Origin: a bacterium
Lineage (GTDB): Bacteria > Planctomycetota > JAFGQW01
Direction: 5' to 3'
NCBI GenBank assembly: GCA_030426805.1
Contig: JAUHXU010000001.1
Span: forward strand, 163,501 to 227,500
Length of the DNA stretch: 64,000 bases
Shown: piece by piece, positions 53,303 to 61,801 of the stretch
Numbering within the stretch: position 1 is the stretch's first letter
Layout: each line of letters opens with the position of its first letter
Program-made: the position numbers and the translations under genes
Notes under the pieces: model-generated
What the model saw: only the letters and a program-made list of their open reading frames with translations
Told to the model about the DNA's origin: nothing
Databases searched by the model: none

Positions 53303-54505
53303 ATGACCCGTCACGCCATCGTCGGCCTGTTCTTCTTGGTGTCGATCGTCCTGCTCGGATTCGTCACGCTGAAGGTGACCGACCTGACGGAGGTGCTCGG
53401 CGAGACACCCCGCGGCTTCGAGGTCGAGTTCCCCGGCAGCGTGATCGGCCTCGACGGGCAGGTGCGCGGCGGCGTGTCGGGGCTCGAGCGCGGCGACGAC
53501 GTGCTCGTCTCCGGCGTCAAGGTGGGGCGCGTCGAACGCGTCGAGCTGGTCCAGCGCGACGCGGCGCTCGACCCGTCCGAGCCCGACGCGAAGACGCCGC
53601 AGTTCCGCGTGCGCGTGCAGATCCGGCTCAACCAGGCGGTGCAACTCCGCGGGGGTTATCGCGTGCGCATCACCGACGCGAGTCTGCTCGGCGGCAAGCG
53701 GATCGAGATCGACCCGGGCGTCGGCGAGCCGACGTCGGACACGCGACTCATCGGCACGCTGCAGGTCTCGCCGCTCGAGGCGCTCGGGCACTTGATCGAC
53801 CAGAACCGGGCGAACATCGACCAGACGTTCGCCGACATCCGTGCGATCACCGGCCAGATCACGCGCGGGCAGGGCACGATCGGCGCGCTCGTGATGCGCA
53901 ACGACGTCCACGACCGCGTGCAGGCGATCGTCGAGCGGGTCGAACGGATCGCGGCGACCGTCGAGAGCGGCGGCGGGATCGTGCAGGGCCTGCTCTACAA
54001 CGAACAGCTCCGCGCCGACGTGCAGACCTTCGTGCGCGAGGCGCGCGCGGTCGCCGAGGAACTGCAACAGGGTCGCGGAACGCTCGGACGCCTGTTCAAG
54101 CAGGAGGACATCTACAACGACCTGCGCGAGACCGTCGCGACCGGCCGGCGCCTCGTCGACGAGGTCGCGGCCGGCAACGGGCTCGTCGGCCGCTTGTTCG
54201 CGTCACCGGAATTGGCGACCAAGCTCGACCGCTTCGCGAATGCGCTCGTCGATCCGGGGACGACGCTCGGCCGTCTCGTCTACGACCGCGCGCTCGGCGC
54301 GGAGATCTCCGCGACGGTCGGTCAGGTGCGCGAGATCGTCGCGCACGTGCGCGCCGGCAAGGGCGCGGTCGGGCGCCTGCTGATGGAGGACGACGTCGTC
54401 GAACGCCTGAAGGCGGCGCTCACCGCGCTCGCCGGGACGATCGAGGAGGCGCGCGAGTCGGCGCCGGTCAACGCGTTCCTGACGACGCTCTTCCGCTGGT
54501 GGTAG
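53303..54505 (+). CDS. mlaD: MlaD-like MCE-domain lipid-binding protein
   Basis: 400 residues. One membrane anchor (IVGLFFLVSIVLLGFVTLKV, about 5-24) is followed by an MCE domain (about 35-145; GLEVEF-like FEVEFPGSVIGLDGQV, VLVSGVKVGRVERVEL and DASLLGGKRIEIDPG). The C-terminal 250 residues contain helical repeats of the form GTIGALVMRNDVHDRVQAIV, GTLGRLFKQEDIYNDLRETV and GLVGRLFASPELATKLD, likely forming a long tube or needle. It probably carries lipids across the periplasm. It follows mlaF by 25 bases. Confidence 0.92.
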   Translation: MTRHAIVGLFFLVSIVLLGFVTLKVTDLTEVLGETPRGFEVEFPGSVIGLDGQVRGGVSGLERGDDVLVSGVKVGRVERVELVQRDAALDPSEPDAKTPQFRVRVQIRLNQAVQLRGGYRVRITDASLLGGKRIEIDPGVGEPTSDTRLIGTLQVSPLEALGHLIDQNRANIDQTFADIRAITGQITRGQGTIGALVMRNDVHDRVQAIVERVERIAATVESGGGIVQGLLYNEQLRADVQTFVREARAVAEELQQGRGTLGRLFKQEDIYNDLRETVATGRRLVDEVAAGNGLVGRLFASPELATKLDRFANALVDPGTTLGRLVYDRALGAEISATVGQVREIVAHVRAGKGAVGRLLMEDDVVERLKAALTALAGTIEEARESAPVNAFLTTLFRWW

Positions 54506-54511
54506 CGGCGA

Positions 54512-55120
54512 TCAGCCGCCGGAGCTCATGCCGCCGCCACCGAGGCGGGCGACGTACTTCGCGAGGATGTCGGTCTCGACGTTGACGCGGCTGCCGATCG
54601 CGAGTCGACCGAGCGTCGTGCGGGAGAGCGTCTCGGGGATCAGCGCGACGGTGAAGTGCGACGCGCCGACGTCGACGAGGGTCAGGCTCACGCCGGCGAG
54701 CGTGATCGACCCCTTCGGCACCATCTGCGACGTCATCGCGGACGGCACGTCCACGCGCAGCACGGTCTGCCCCGGCTCCTCGGTGCGCGCGGCGAGCGTG
54801 CCGACGCCGTCGACGTGCCCCTGGACCCAGTGGCCACCGAGTCGATCGCCGAGGCGAAGCGCCCGCTCGACGTTGACGACCCCACCGGTCGCGAGCCCGC
54901 CGAGGCTCGTCCGGGCGAGCGTCTCGGCGATCATCCGGAACGTGCGCTTGGCGCCGTCGATCGCCGTCACGGTCAGGCACGCGCCGTCGACGGCGAGGCT
55001 CGCGCCGATCTCGAGGTCGGCGGCCACCACCGGCGGGAGTTCGAGGACGAGATCGGCCGCATCGCCGACCGCGTCCAGCCGCACGACCTCGGCGGTGGTT
55101 TCGATCAATCCGGTGAACAT
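54512..55120 (-). CDS. ribE: riboflavin synthase alpha chain
   Basis: 202 residues from the ATG at 55120 giving the family start MFTGLIETTAEV. The two halves repeat the lumazine-binding fold: SLAVDGACLTVTAI with FRMIAETLARTSLG, and VPKGSITLAGVSLTLVDVG with VALIPETLSRTTLG; HWVQGHVDGVGTL starts the second half. It converts two lumazines to riboflavin. The gene stands alone, convergent with mlaD. I looked for the FMN riboswitch motif upstream and did not see it. The tail LGGGGMSSGG is glycine-rich. Confidence 0.94.
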   Translation of the reverse strand: MFTGLIETTAEVVRLDAVGDAADLVLELPPVVAADLEIGASLAVDGACLTVTAIDGAKRTFRMIAETLARTSLGGLATGGVVNVERALRLGDRLGGHWVQGHVDGVGTLAARTEEPGQTVLRVDVPSAMTSQMVPKGSITLAGVSLTLVDVGASHFTVALIPETLSRTTLGRLAIGSRVNVETDILAKYVARLGGGGMSSGG

Positions 55121-55427
55121 CGCCACACCTGCCTTTCGCCGCGAGCGTGTGCTCTGTAAGTCATTGCCTTTTAACGAGATCTAGTCAACCGCACAGGACT
55201 TCGGGGGCGTGGATTTCGCTTGACTCGACGATGCGGCGGATTAGATTTCCCGTCGCTGCGTAGACGGGGTGCATCCACACCGCGTCGCCTCGTGGCCAGC
55301 CCGCGTCGATCGTCGTTTTTGCCGCTCCCTCGCGACCGCTCGTCTTAGCCGACGACGCGCGAGGCCCCCGGATCGCGCACCGGACGCGTATCACGGGTCG
55401 AGTGTCGTTCGTTTGGAGCCGTGTGCC
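55121..55427 (+). other. 307-base divergent gap between ribE and trmD
   Basis: Rightward, TTGACT (55220-55225) and TAGATT (55242-55247) with a 16-base spacer form a fair promoter for trmD, leaving a leader of about 170 bases. Leftward, another TTGACT near 55184 lacks a good -10. No gene, riboswitch or tRNA recognised. Confidence 0.4.
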
Positions 55428-56186
55428 GTGGACATCCACGTGCTGACCATCTTCCCCGACATGTTCCCGGGGGTCATCGATGCCAGCATCGTCGGGCTCG
55501 CACGTACCCGCGGTGTCGTCGGGGTGCATCTGCACGACCTGCGCGACCACACGAACGACCGGCACCGCTCGATCGACGACCGCCCGTTCGGCGGCGGGCC
55601 CGGCATGGTCTTCAAGCCGGAACCCGTCTTCCGCGCGGTCGAGGCGATCGAGCGCTCCATTTCGAGCGACCGGGCGGTCCGGCGCGTCCTGCTCACCCCC
55701 CAAGGCGAACGATTCACGCAACCGGCTGCCGAGCGCCTCGCGAAGGCCGACGCGCTGATTCTGATCTGCGGCCACTACGAGGGCTTCGACGAGCGGATCC
55801 GGACCGGACTCAAGCCCGACGAACTCAGCATCGGCGACTACGTGCTCAGTGGCGGCGAGGTGCCGGCGCTCGTCGTGATCGACGCGGTGACGCGACTGCT
55901 GCCCGGCGCCCTCGGCGACGAGCGCAGCGCACCGGAGGACTCGTTCAGCCGCGGCGGCCTCGACTTCCCCCACTACACCCGCCCCGTGGAGTTCCGCGGG
56001 ATGCGCGTGCCCGACGTGCTTCGGACCGGCGACCACGACCGCATCGAAGCGTGGCGCGAGATGAAGGCCCGCGAACGCACGCGCGCGCGGCGCCCCGACC
56101 TGCTCGACAGCGCCCGGCCCGAGAGAGACCGCGCGACGGCGACCCCAGAGACATCCCAGACGACGAACGGACGGAGAAAGCCGTGA
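55428..56186 (+). CDS. trmD: tRNA (guanine-N1)-methyltransferase TrmD
   Basis: 252 residues with a GTG start at 55428 (GGAG upstream), giving VDIHVLTIFPDMFPG. The trefoil-knot SAM site is shown by RPFGGGPGMVFKPEP, LILICGHYEGFDERI and IGDYVLSGGEVPALVVIDA. It methylates G37 of tRNAs with a G36 to prevent frameshifting. It overlaps rplS by four bases (GTGA). The usual upstream partners rpsP and rimM are not here. Confidence 0.95.
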   Translation: MDIHVLTIFPDMFPGVIDASIVGLARTRGVVGVHLHDLRDHTNDRHRSIDDRPFGGGPGMVFKPEPVFRAVEAIERSISSDRAVRRVLLTPQGERFTQPAAERLAKADALILICGHYEGFDERIRTGLKPDELSIGDYVLSGGEVPALVVIDAVTRLLPGALGDERSAPEDSFSRGGLDFPHYTRPVEFRGMRVPDVLRTGDHDRIEAWREMKARERTRARRPDLLDSARPERDRATATPETSQTTNGRRKP

Positions 56187-56638
56187 ACATTCAAGAGATC
56201 GAACGAGAACACATGAAGTCGGACTACCCGACCGACTTCCGCGTCGGCGACGCCGTCGACGTCTCGCTGCGCATCAAGGAAGGCGACAAGGAGCGGACCC
56301 AGGTCTTCTCCGGGACCGTGATCGCCAAGCGCGGTTCGGGCATCGGCGCGGCGATCACGGTGCGCCGCATCGTCGCCGGCGAGGGTGTCGAACTGTCGCT
56401 GCCGATCCACTCGCCGAAGGTGCTGAACATCGAGGTCACGCGTCGTGGCAAGGTGCGTCGCGCCAAGCTCTACTACCTGCGCGATCGCGTCGGTAAGGCC
56501 ACGCGCATCAAGGAAGACCTCAAGGCGAACAGCGCCGACCGCAAGCGCGACCAGGCCCGCAAGAAGGCGGCCAAGGCAGCGAAGGCAAAGGCGAAGGCCG
56601 CCGAGTCCGCGTCCGAGCAGGCACCCGCGGAAGCCTGA
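56183..56638 (+). CDS. rplS: 50S ribosomal protein L19 with Lys/Ala tail
   Basis: 151 residues with GTG at 56183, inside the trmD stop. FRVGDAVDVSLRIKEGDKER, QVFSGTVIAKRGSGIGAAIT and RRAKLYYLRDRVGKATRIKE are diagnostic. After residue 115 the sequence becomes a helical Lys/Ala/Glu tail, like the extension on L22 in this genome. L19 forms bridges B6 and B8 with the small subunit. Confidence 0.95.
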   Translation: MNIQEIEREHMKSDYPTDFRVGDAVDVSLRIKEGDKERTQVFSGTVIAKRGSGIGAAITVRRIVAGEGVELSLPIHSPKVLNIEVTRRGKVRRAKLYYLRDRVGKATRIKEDLKANSADRKRDQARKKAAKAAKAKAKAAESASEQAPAEA

Positions 56639-56684
56639 GCCGACCCCCGACCCCACCCCCACCCATTAGGGAGCGCGAATCACG

Positions 56685-59513
56685 ATGTTGCCGAACCTTG
56701 GGCAGAGATTCTTCGTCATCCTGCTCGTTCTGCTGATCCCGTCCGTCTGGATGGTCTTCGGGGACTTCAACTGGGGTCTCGACATCCAAGGCGGCACGTC
56801 GCTGATCTACAACGTGCCCGACGACCCGACCGACGAGCAGCTCGAAGAGGTCAAGGAAGTGATGCGCCAGCGGGTCGACAAGCTCGGCCTGAAGGAGATC
56901 ACGATCACGACCGACAAGGGTCGGAACGACATCATCATCGAGCTCCCCGGCATGAGCGCCGAGGAGGCCAAGCGCGTCAAGGACACGCTGCTCGAACTCG
57001 GCCAACTCGTCTGGGCGATCGAGGCGACGAACGAAGAGTTGCGCGACCCGATCAACGGTCTCGGCCCGCGGTTCGATCCGGATCAATGGCGGCAGGCGCA
57101 GCTCGCCCAGGCGCAGAAGATCGCGCAAGCGAACCCGCGCCACTACGACGAGAAGACGTTCACCGGGTTCCCGGTCCTGCTCTACAACAACCCGCAGGAT
57201 CCGACCAAGGCGCGCGCGCAGGGCCAGGCACCTTCGTTCAAGTACTTCCCGCCGAACCGCTACAAGGACAAGAAGGGCCAGTGGGCCGGACCGGGCGTCG
57301 GCGCGATCGTCCACATCAAGCAGAAGGCGACACTCACCGGTGAGGACGTCGCTCGCGTATCGCCGCGCCAGCAGGGATTCGAAGAGGTCGTCTCGTTCGA
57401 GATGGTCCCCGACAAGAAGGACGCGCTGCGCGACCTGACGTCGGCGAACAAGGGCCGCAACCTGTGCGTGATGTTCAACGAGAAGCTCGTCACGCGCCCG
57501 GTGATCAACCAGACGCTGCCGGGCGGCGGCGTGATCCAGGGCATCGACAACCGCGAAGAGGTCCGCAAGCTGGTCGTGACGATCAAGTCGGGTAGCCTCA
57601 AGATCAAGCCGAAGCTGTTCATGGAGCAGCAGATCGGCCCGACGCTCGGCGAGGACGCGATTCGACGCGGTGGCATGGCGATCCTCGTCGGCTCGCTGCT
57701 CGTCCTCGTCTTCATGGTGTGGGTCTATCGCATCGGCGGCATCCTCGCGAACATCGCGCTGGTGATGAACCTCGTCGTCCTGCTGGGCGTGATGCAGATG
57801 ATGGGCGCGACGCTGTCGCTGCCCGGCATCGCAGGCATCATCCTGACGGTCGGTATCGCCGTCGACGCGAACATCCTGATCTTCGAACGCATCCGTGAGG
57901 AGCGCGAGAAGGGCAAGACGTTCGTCCAAGCCGTCAAGAACGGCTACGGCCGCGCGACGGTGACGATCCTCGATGCGAACATCACGACGCTGATCACCGG
58001 CTTCGTCCTCTACATGTTCGGCACCGGCGCGGTGAAGGGCTTCGCCTTCGTGCTGATCGCGGGCTTGCTCGTGAACCTGTTCACGGCGATCTACATGACG
58101 AAGACGGTCGTCGCGTGGCTGATCGACCGCAAGTCGCTGACCGATCTGAAGGTCACGCGCCTGTTCACGCCCCCCAAGATCGACTTCCTCGCGATGGGCA
58201 AGGCGGCGATGGGCGTGAGCCTGCTGCTGATCATCGGCGGTCTCGTGCTGTTCTTCTCGACGCTCAACGAGATCCGCGGCCTCGACTTCTCCGGCGGCGT
58301 GATGATGCGCGTGCAGCTCAACAAGAACATGGAGACGGCCGAGTTCCGCCAGACGATCCTCGGGATCGAGGGGATCGACCAGAACCTGGACATCGTCTCG
58401 GTCGAAGGCAACATCGCCGAGGGCTCCGGGACCAACGTCTTCGAGGTGAAGGTCCCCGCCGAAGAGGAAACGGCCGAAGGGATCATCAAGAAGATCCGCG
58501 GCGCCCTCGAGGCCAAGCAGATCCTCGCGCCGAATCCGATCGTGCCGAATGCGGCCTACCGAGGAGCGACCGGCGACAAGCCCGGGCGCATCCCGCCGAT
58601 CGCGCAACCGAAGAACGACGAGGAAAAGGCCGCCGCGATCTACCCGAACGGCTTCGCGTTCCAGATCAACTTCCTGAAGCCGGCGGCAAAAACCACGGTC
58701 GAGGGGACGCTGAAGACGCTCAGCAACACCGACGCGCGCGTGACGATCGTCGGTGGCGGCAACGCGTCGAAGAACCTCGGCTACAACGTCCTGATGGCCG
58801 CCGGCCCCTACGCGACGCGCGATCTCGGCGCGATCACGGCCGACCTCGTGGCCGAGCTCCGCAAGGTCAAGCCCGAGGCGCTGCACCTGTCGGACCCGGT
58901 GCCGATCACCCGCTTCATCGGTGTGCGCGTGGCGCAGGACTTCGTCAACAAGGCGATCCTCGCGATCATCGTGTCGATCATCGCGCTGGTGATCTACATC
59001 CGCGTGCGCTTCAAGGACTTCACCTACGGCGTCGGCGCGTCGGCCGCGCTGGTCCACGACGTCCTGATCACGATGGGCGCGATCGCGCTGTTCGACAAGC
59101 TCGGCTTCGTCAACGTGAAGATCTCGCTGCCGATCATCGCTGCGTTCCTGACGATCATCGGCTACAGTCTCAACGACACGATCGTGATCTTCGACCGGTT
59201 GCGCGAGAACCTGGGCAAGCAGGCGATGGACCTGAAAGAGGCGATGAACCTGGCGATCACGCAGTCGCTGACGCGCACGTTCTTCACGTCGGTGACGACG
59301 TTCTTCGTCGTCGGGTGCCTGTTCGTGTTCAACTACGGCCAACGCGGCGTGCTCGAGGGGCTCGGGTTCGCGCTGATGGTCGGCGTGATCTCCGGAACCT
59401 ACTCGACGATCTTCATCGCGTGCCCGACCGTGCTGTTCCTGTCGAAGCGCAAGGCGGAGGCGGCGAAGGCGAAGCCGGGCGGCGACGGCAAGAGCAAGCC
59501 GGCCACGGCCTGA
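56685..59513 (+). CDS. secDF: fused SecD-SecF protein translocase accessory subunit
   Basis: 942 residues joining SecD and SecF in one chain. The SecD half has the signature IQGGTSLIYNV near its first helix and the D4-type helix GIAGIILTVGIAVDANILIF. The SecF half has LDFSGGVMMRVQLNKNMETA and IIGYSLNDTIVIFDRLREN. Twelve membrane helices can be counted, with two large periplasmic loops. The pair uses the proton gradient to pull proteins out of SecY. Its soluble P1 region is larger than usual (about 100-310). Follows rplS by 46 bases. Confidence 0.95.
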   Translation: MLPNLGQRFFVILLVLLIPSVWMVFGDFNWGLDIQGGTSLIYNVPDDPTDEQLEEVKEVMRQRVDKLGLKEITITTDKGRNDIIIELPGMSAEEAKRVKDTLLELGQLVWAIEATNEELRDPINGLGPRFDPDQWRQAQLAQAQKIAQANPRHYDEKTFTGFPVLLYNNPQDPTKARAQGQAPSFKYFPPNRYKDKKGQWAGPGVGAIVHIKQKATLTGEDVARVSPRQQGFEEVVSFEMVPDKKDALRDLTSANKGRNLCVMFNEKLVTRPVINQTLPGGGVIQGIDNREEVRKLVVTIKSGSLKIKPKLFMEQQIGPTLGEDAIRRGGMAILVGSLLVLVFMVWVYRIGGILANIALVMNLVVLLGVMQMMGATLSLPGIAGIILTVGIAVDANILIFERIREEREKGKTFVQAVKNGYGRATVTILDANITTLITGFVLYMFGTGAVKGFAFVLIAGLLVNLFTAIYMTKTVVAWLIDRKSLTDLKVTRLFTPPKIDFLAMGKAAMGVSLLLIIGGLVLFFSTLNEIRGLDFSGGVMMRVQLNKNMETAEFRQTILGIEGIDQNLDIVSVEGNIAEGSGTNVFEVKVPAEEETAEGIIKKIRGALEAKQILAPNPIVPNAAYRGATGDKPGRIPPIAQPKNDEEKAAAIYPNGFAFQINFLKPAAKTTVEGTLKTLSNTDARVTIVGGGNASKNLGYNVLMAAGPYATRDLGAITADLVAELRKVKPEALHLSDPVPITRFIGVRVAQDFVNKAILAIIVSIIALVIYIRVRFKDFTYGVGASAALVHDVLITMGAIALFDKLGFVNVKISLPIIAAFLTIIGYSLNDTIVIFDRLRENLGKQAMDLKEAMNLAITQSLTRTFFTSVTTFFVVGCLFVFNYGQRGVLEGLGFALMVGVISGTYSTIFIACPTVLFLSKRKAEAAKAKPGGDGKSKPATA

Positions 59514-59552
59514 CGTAACCGGGCGGCAGGGCCGCCGGACCTGGGGAGGACG

Positions 59553-60002
59553 ATGAGGCGAACCGACGCGGAGTCACCGGCCGCCGAACGGCGCTCGTCC
59601 GTCGAGCGGCTGCTGGACGCGAAGACGATCGCACCGCTCGCCTCCGTCTTCTTCCTGATCGCGTTGACCGTCCTGATCGTCCGGCGCTCGACGGCGCCGG
59701 ACGTCGAGCGGATCCCGGCCGCGACGCCGGCGACACCGCCACCGGAGCGTCGCCCCGAGGGCTACTACTACCGGGTGCAACGGGGCGACACGCTCGAGAC
59801 GATCGCGAAGCGCGTCTACCACGACGCCCGCGCGTGGCGGCCGATCGCGATCGCCAACGAGATCGAAGACCCGCGACGGCTCCGCGCCGGCACGCTGATC
59901 TGGATCCCCGCGATCACGATCCGCCACGGGCATCGGCGCGATCAGCGCGCGCCGCGCTCCCCCGCCGCGTCGACGGCGCCGAGGTCGAGAACCCGCGAGT
60001 AG
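59553..60002 (+). CDS. membrane-anchored LysM protein
   Basis: 149 residues. One membrane helix (IAPLASVFFLIALTVLIV, about 26-43) is followed by a Pro-rich linker and one LysM domain (YYYRVQRGDTLETIAKRVYH and PRRLRAGTLIWIP), which binds peptidoglycan-type glycans. A basic tail follows the domain. GGAGG precedes the start. The last 61 bases overlap the end of hflX on the opposite strand. Similar TM-LysM proteins are cell-division or envelope factors in other bacteria. Confidence 0.75.
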   Translation: MRRTDAESPAAERRSSVERLLDAKTIAPLASVFFLIALTVLIVRRSTAPDVERIPAATPATPPPERRPEGYYYRVQRGDTLETIAKRVYHDARAWRPIAIANEIEDPRRLRAGTLIWIPAITIRHGHRRDQRAPRSPAASTAPRSRTRE

Positions 60003-61228
60003 TCGGCGGGCGCGATCCGAACGCGGAGGCGGGTGTGCTCGCCCTCGTGGCGGGTCGTGACGATCTCCGCGTTGGCGCCGACGAACGCGAGCGCGCGACC
60101 GTTGCCGGCGTCGATCACCAGCTCGCGCTCCACCGCGTCGCGGTCGGCCTCGGCGCGAACCGCGGCGGCGAGCCGATCGACGCCCTCGCCGGTGCGCGCC
60201 GACACCTCGATCGCGTCGGGAACGGCTCGACGGAGCACGGCGAGATCGGCGCGGTCGGCCATCGCATCGACCTTGTTGAGTACGGTGAGCCGTGGGATCA
60301 GGTCGGCATCGATCGACCGAAGCACGCCGAGAACCGCGTCGATCTGATCGAGGGCGCCCGGTGCCGCGGCGTCCACGACGTGCAGGAGCAGGTCTGCCTC
60401 GAGCGCCTCGCCCAGGGTCGCGTGAAACGACGCGACGAGGTGGTGCGGGAGCTTCGCGATGAACCCGACCGTGTCGCTGAGGACGACCGACTTCGCACTG
60501 CCGACGTCCCACGCGCGCGTCTTCGTGTCGAGCGTCGCGAACAACTCGTCCGCCTCGTAGGTGCCGGCGGCCGTCAGCCGGTTGAGCAGCGTCGACTTTC
60601 CGACGTTCGTATAGCCGACCAGCGCGACGCGGAAGACGTTCCGGCGCGCGTGACGCTCGACTCGCTTCTGCTTCTCGATCCGCTGGAGGTCGCGCTTGAG
60701 ATCGCGGATTCGCCGATCGATCAACCGGCGGTCGATCTCGAGCTGCGTCTCGCCGGGCCCGCGCATGCCGATGCCGCCCTCGTAGCGCTCGAGGTGCGTC
60801 CACATCCGGCGCAGCCGCGGCCGCAGATACTCGAGCTGCGCGAGTTCGACCTGCACGCGGGCCTGTCGGGTCCGGGCCCGCAGCGCGAAGATGTCCAGGA
60901 TCAGCTCACTGCGGTCGATCACCCGGCGACCGGTGGCCTTCTCGAGGTTCTTCACCTGGCTCGCGGACAGATCGTCGTCGAAGATCACGAGTCCGGCGTC
61001 TTCGGCATCGGCGACCTCGGTGACCGCCTCCGCCTTCCCGCGCCCCACGTAGAGCGCCGCATCCGGCCGCGCCCGCCGTTGCACGACCCGCCCCACCGTC
61101 TCCGCGCCCGCCGTCTCCGCGAGCAAGGCGAGCTCGTCGAGACTCTCCTCGACCGTGCTCACCGCCGCCCCATCCAACGCGACCCCGACGAGAATCGCCC
61201 GTCGGGCGTCGCCTTTCGGTTTGTCCAA
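59942..61228 (-). CDS. hflX: ribosome-dissociating GTPase HflX
   Basis: 428 residues. The HflX-specific N-domain has ALYVGRGKAEAVTEVADAED and LIFDDDLSA-type SASQVKNLEKATGRRVIDRS. The conserved GIGMRGPGETQLEIDRRLID precedes the GTPase motifs GYTNVGKST, DTVGFI and NKVD. It rescues stalled ribosomes under stress. Its 3' end overlaps the LysM gene by 61 bases (convergent). Confidence 0.95.
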   Translation of the reverse strand: MDKPKGDARRAILVGVALDGAAVSTVEESLDELALLAETAGAETVGRVVQRRARPDAALYVGRGKAEAVTEVADAEDAGLVIFDDDLSASQVKNLEKATGRRVIDRSELILDIFALRARTRQARVQVELAQLEYLRPRLRRMWTHLERYEGGIGMRGPGETQLEIDRRLIDRRIRDLKRDLQRIEKQKRVERHARRNVFRVALVGYTNVGKSTLLNRLTAAGTYEADELFATLDTKTRAWDVGSAKSVVLSDTVGFIAKLPHHLVASFHATLGEALEADLLLHVVDAAAPGALDQIDAVLGVLRSIDADLIPRLTVLNKVDAMADRADLAVLRRAVPDAIEVSARTGEGVDRLAAAVRAEADRDAVERELVIDAGNGRALAFVGANAEIVTTRHEGEHTRLRVRIAPADYSRVLDLGAVDAAGERGAR

Positions 61229-61408
61229 TCCTGCCTCTTCTCACGTCTGGCGGCCGAATTCGGGGGTTCTCGGTTGAAAGCCCGCGAGTATTCGGCTTTT
61301 ATTCGGGTAACGTCTTGCGAACACCACCCGACCCTGTTAGGTTTCTGTTCATACCGCCGGATGCCGCCCAGCCCTGGCTCGACACCATTATATCGGGGAC
61401 GGAAAGCT

Positions 61409-61774
61409 GTGTTTCACGACAACGAGATTCGAGGCGCCCAGAACAAGCGCCGGCAGCACGCTGGCAAGCACTACTCTGGCAAGCACGACTCTGGCAAGCA
61501 CTACCGCACCGACCATCTCAGCCGCTGCACGCCCGGTGCAGCCGCGAGCACTCCGGCACTTGCGCGTCACGCCCTCTTCTCCCGCCAACCACTCTCGAGA
61601 GCGCCCCTCTCCGGAGACGAGCACGCAGACAAGCAGGGCGCCACGTCCGTGGACGATCCGCGCTGGGCGACACATACGATCGACGACTACGACCGCGAGG
61701 TCGAGCGGCCCGGCGAGGTCGCGACGATCGTGTCGGTGCTCGCGTTTCTCGCGCTCATCGCGATCCTCGCGTAG
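61409..61774 (+). CDS. small tail-anchored membrane protein upstream of lexA
   Basis: 121 residues if started at the GTG at 61409, or 41 residues from a GTG at 61649. The C-terminus is a clear membrane helix (VATIVSVLAFLALIAILA) right before the stop, preceded by an acidic stretch DDYDREVERPGE. The longer form adds a His/Lys/Ser-rich region with three SGK-HY-type repeats coming from a 15-base tandem repeat. It lies 27 bases before lexA on the same strand. Gene neighbours of lexA in other phyla are often small SOS-induced membrane division inhibitors; a similar role here is only an inference. Confidence 0.45.
   Translation: MFHDNEIRGAQNKRRQHAGKHYSGKHDSGKHYRTDHLSRCTPGAAASTPALARHALFSRQPLSRAPLSGDEHADKQGATSVDDPRWATHTIDDYDREVERPGEVATIVSVLAFLALIAILA
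61458..61506 (+). repeat. three tandem 15-base repeats in the small membrane-protein gene
   Basis: The unit CTGGCAAGCACTACT occurs three times in a row with one or two changes. It encodes a Gly-Lys-His-Tyr/Asp-Ser pattern. Possibly slippage-prone. Confidence 0.6.
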
Positions 61775-61801
61775 GGCACGTCATCGAGGGAGGGATTCCA
61801 C

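Noticed and set aside
55121..55427. FMN riboswitch upstream of ribE
   Set aside because: The conserved RFN core (AGGGG...GGGTGAAATTCCC-type segments) is not present on the minus strand.
56520..59342. 940-codon open frame antisense to secDF
   Set aside because: Asp/Arg/Val/His-rich antisense translation. SecDF on the plus strand is unmistakable.
61229..61801. LexA operator upstream of lexA
   Set aside because: I looked for GAAC-N4-GTTC and CTGT-N8-ACAG types and found no convincing copy. The lineage may use another motif.
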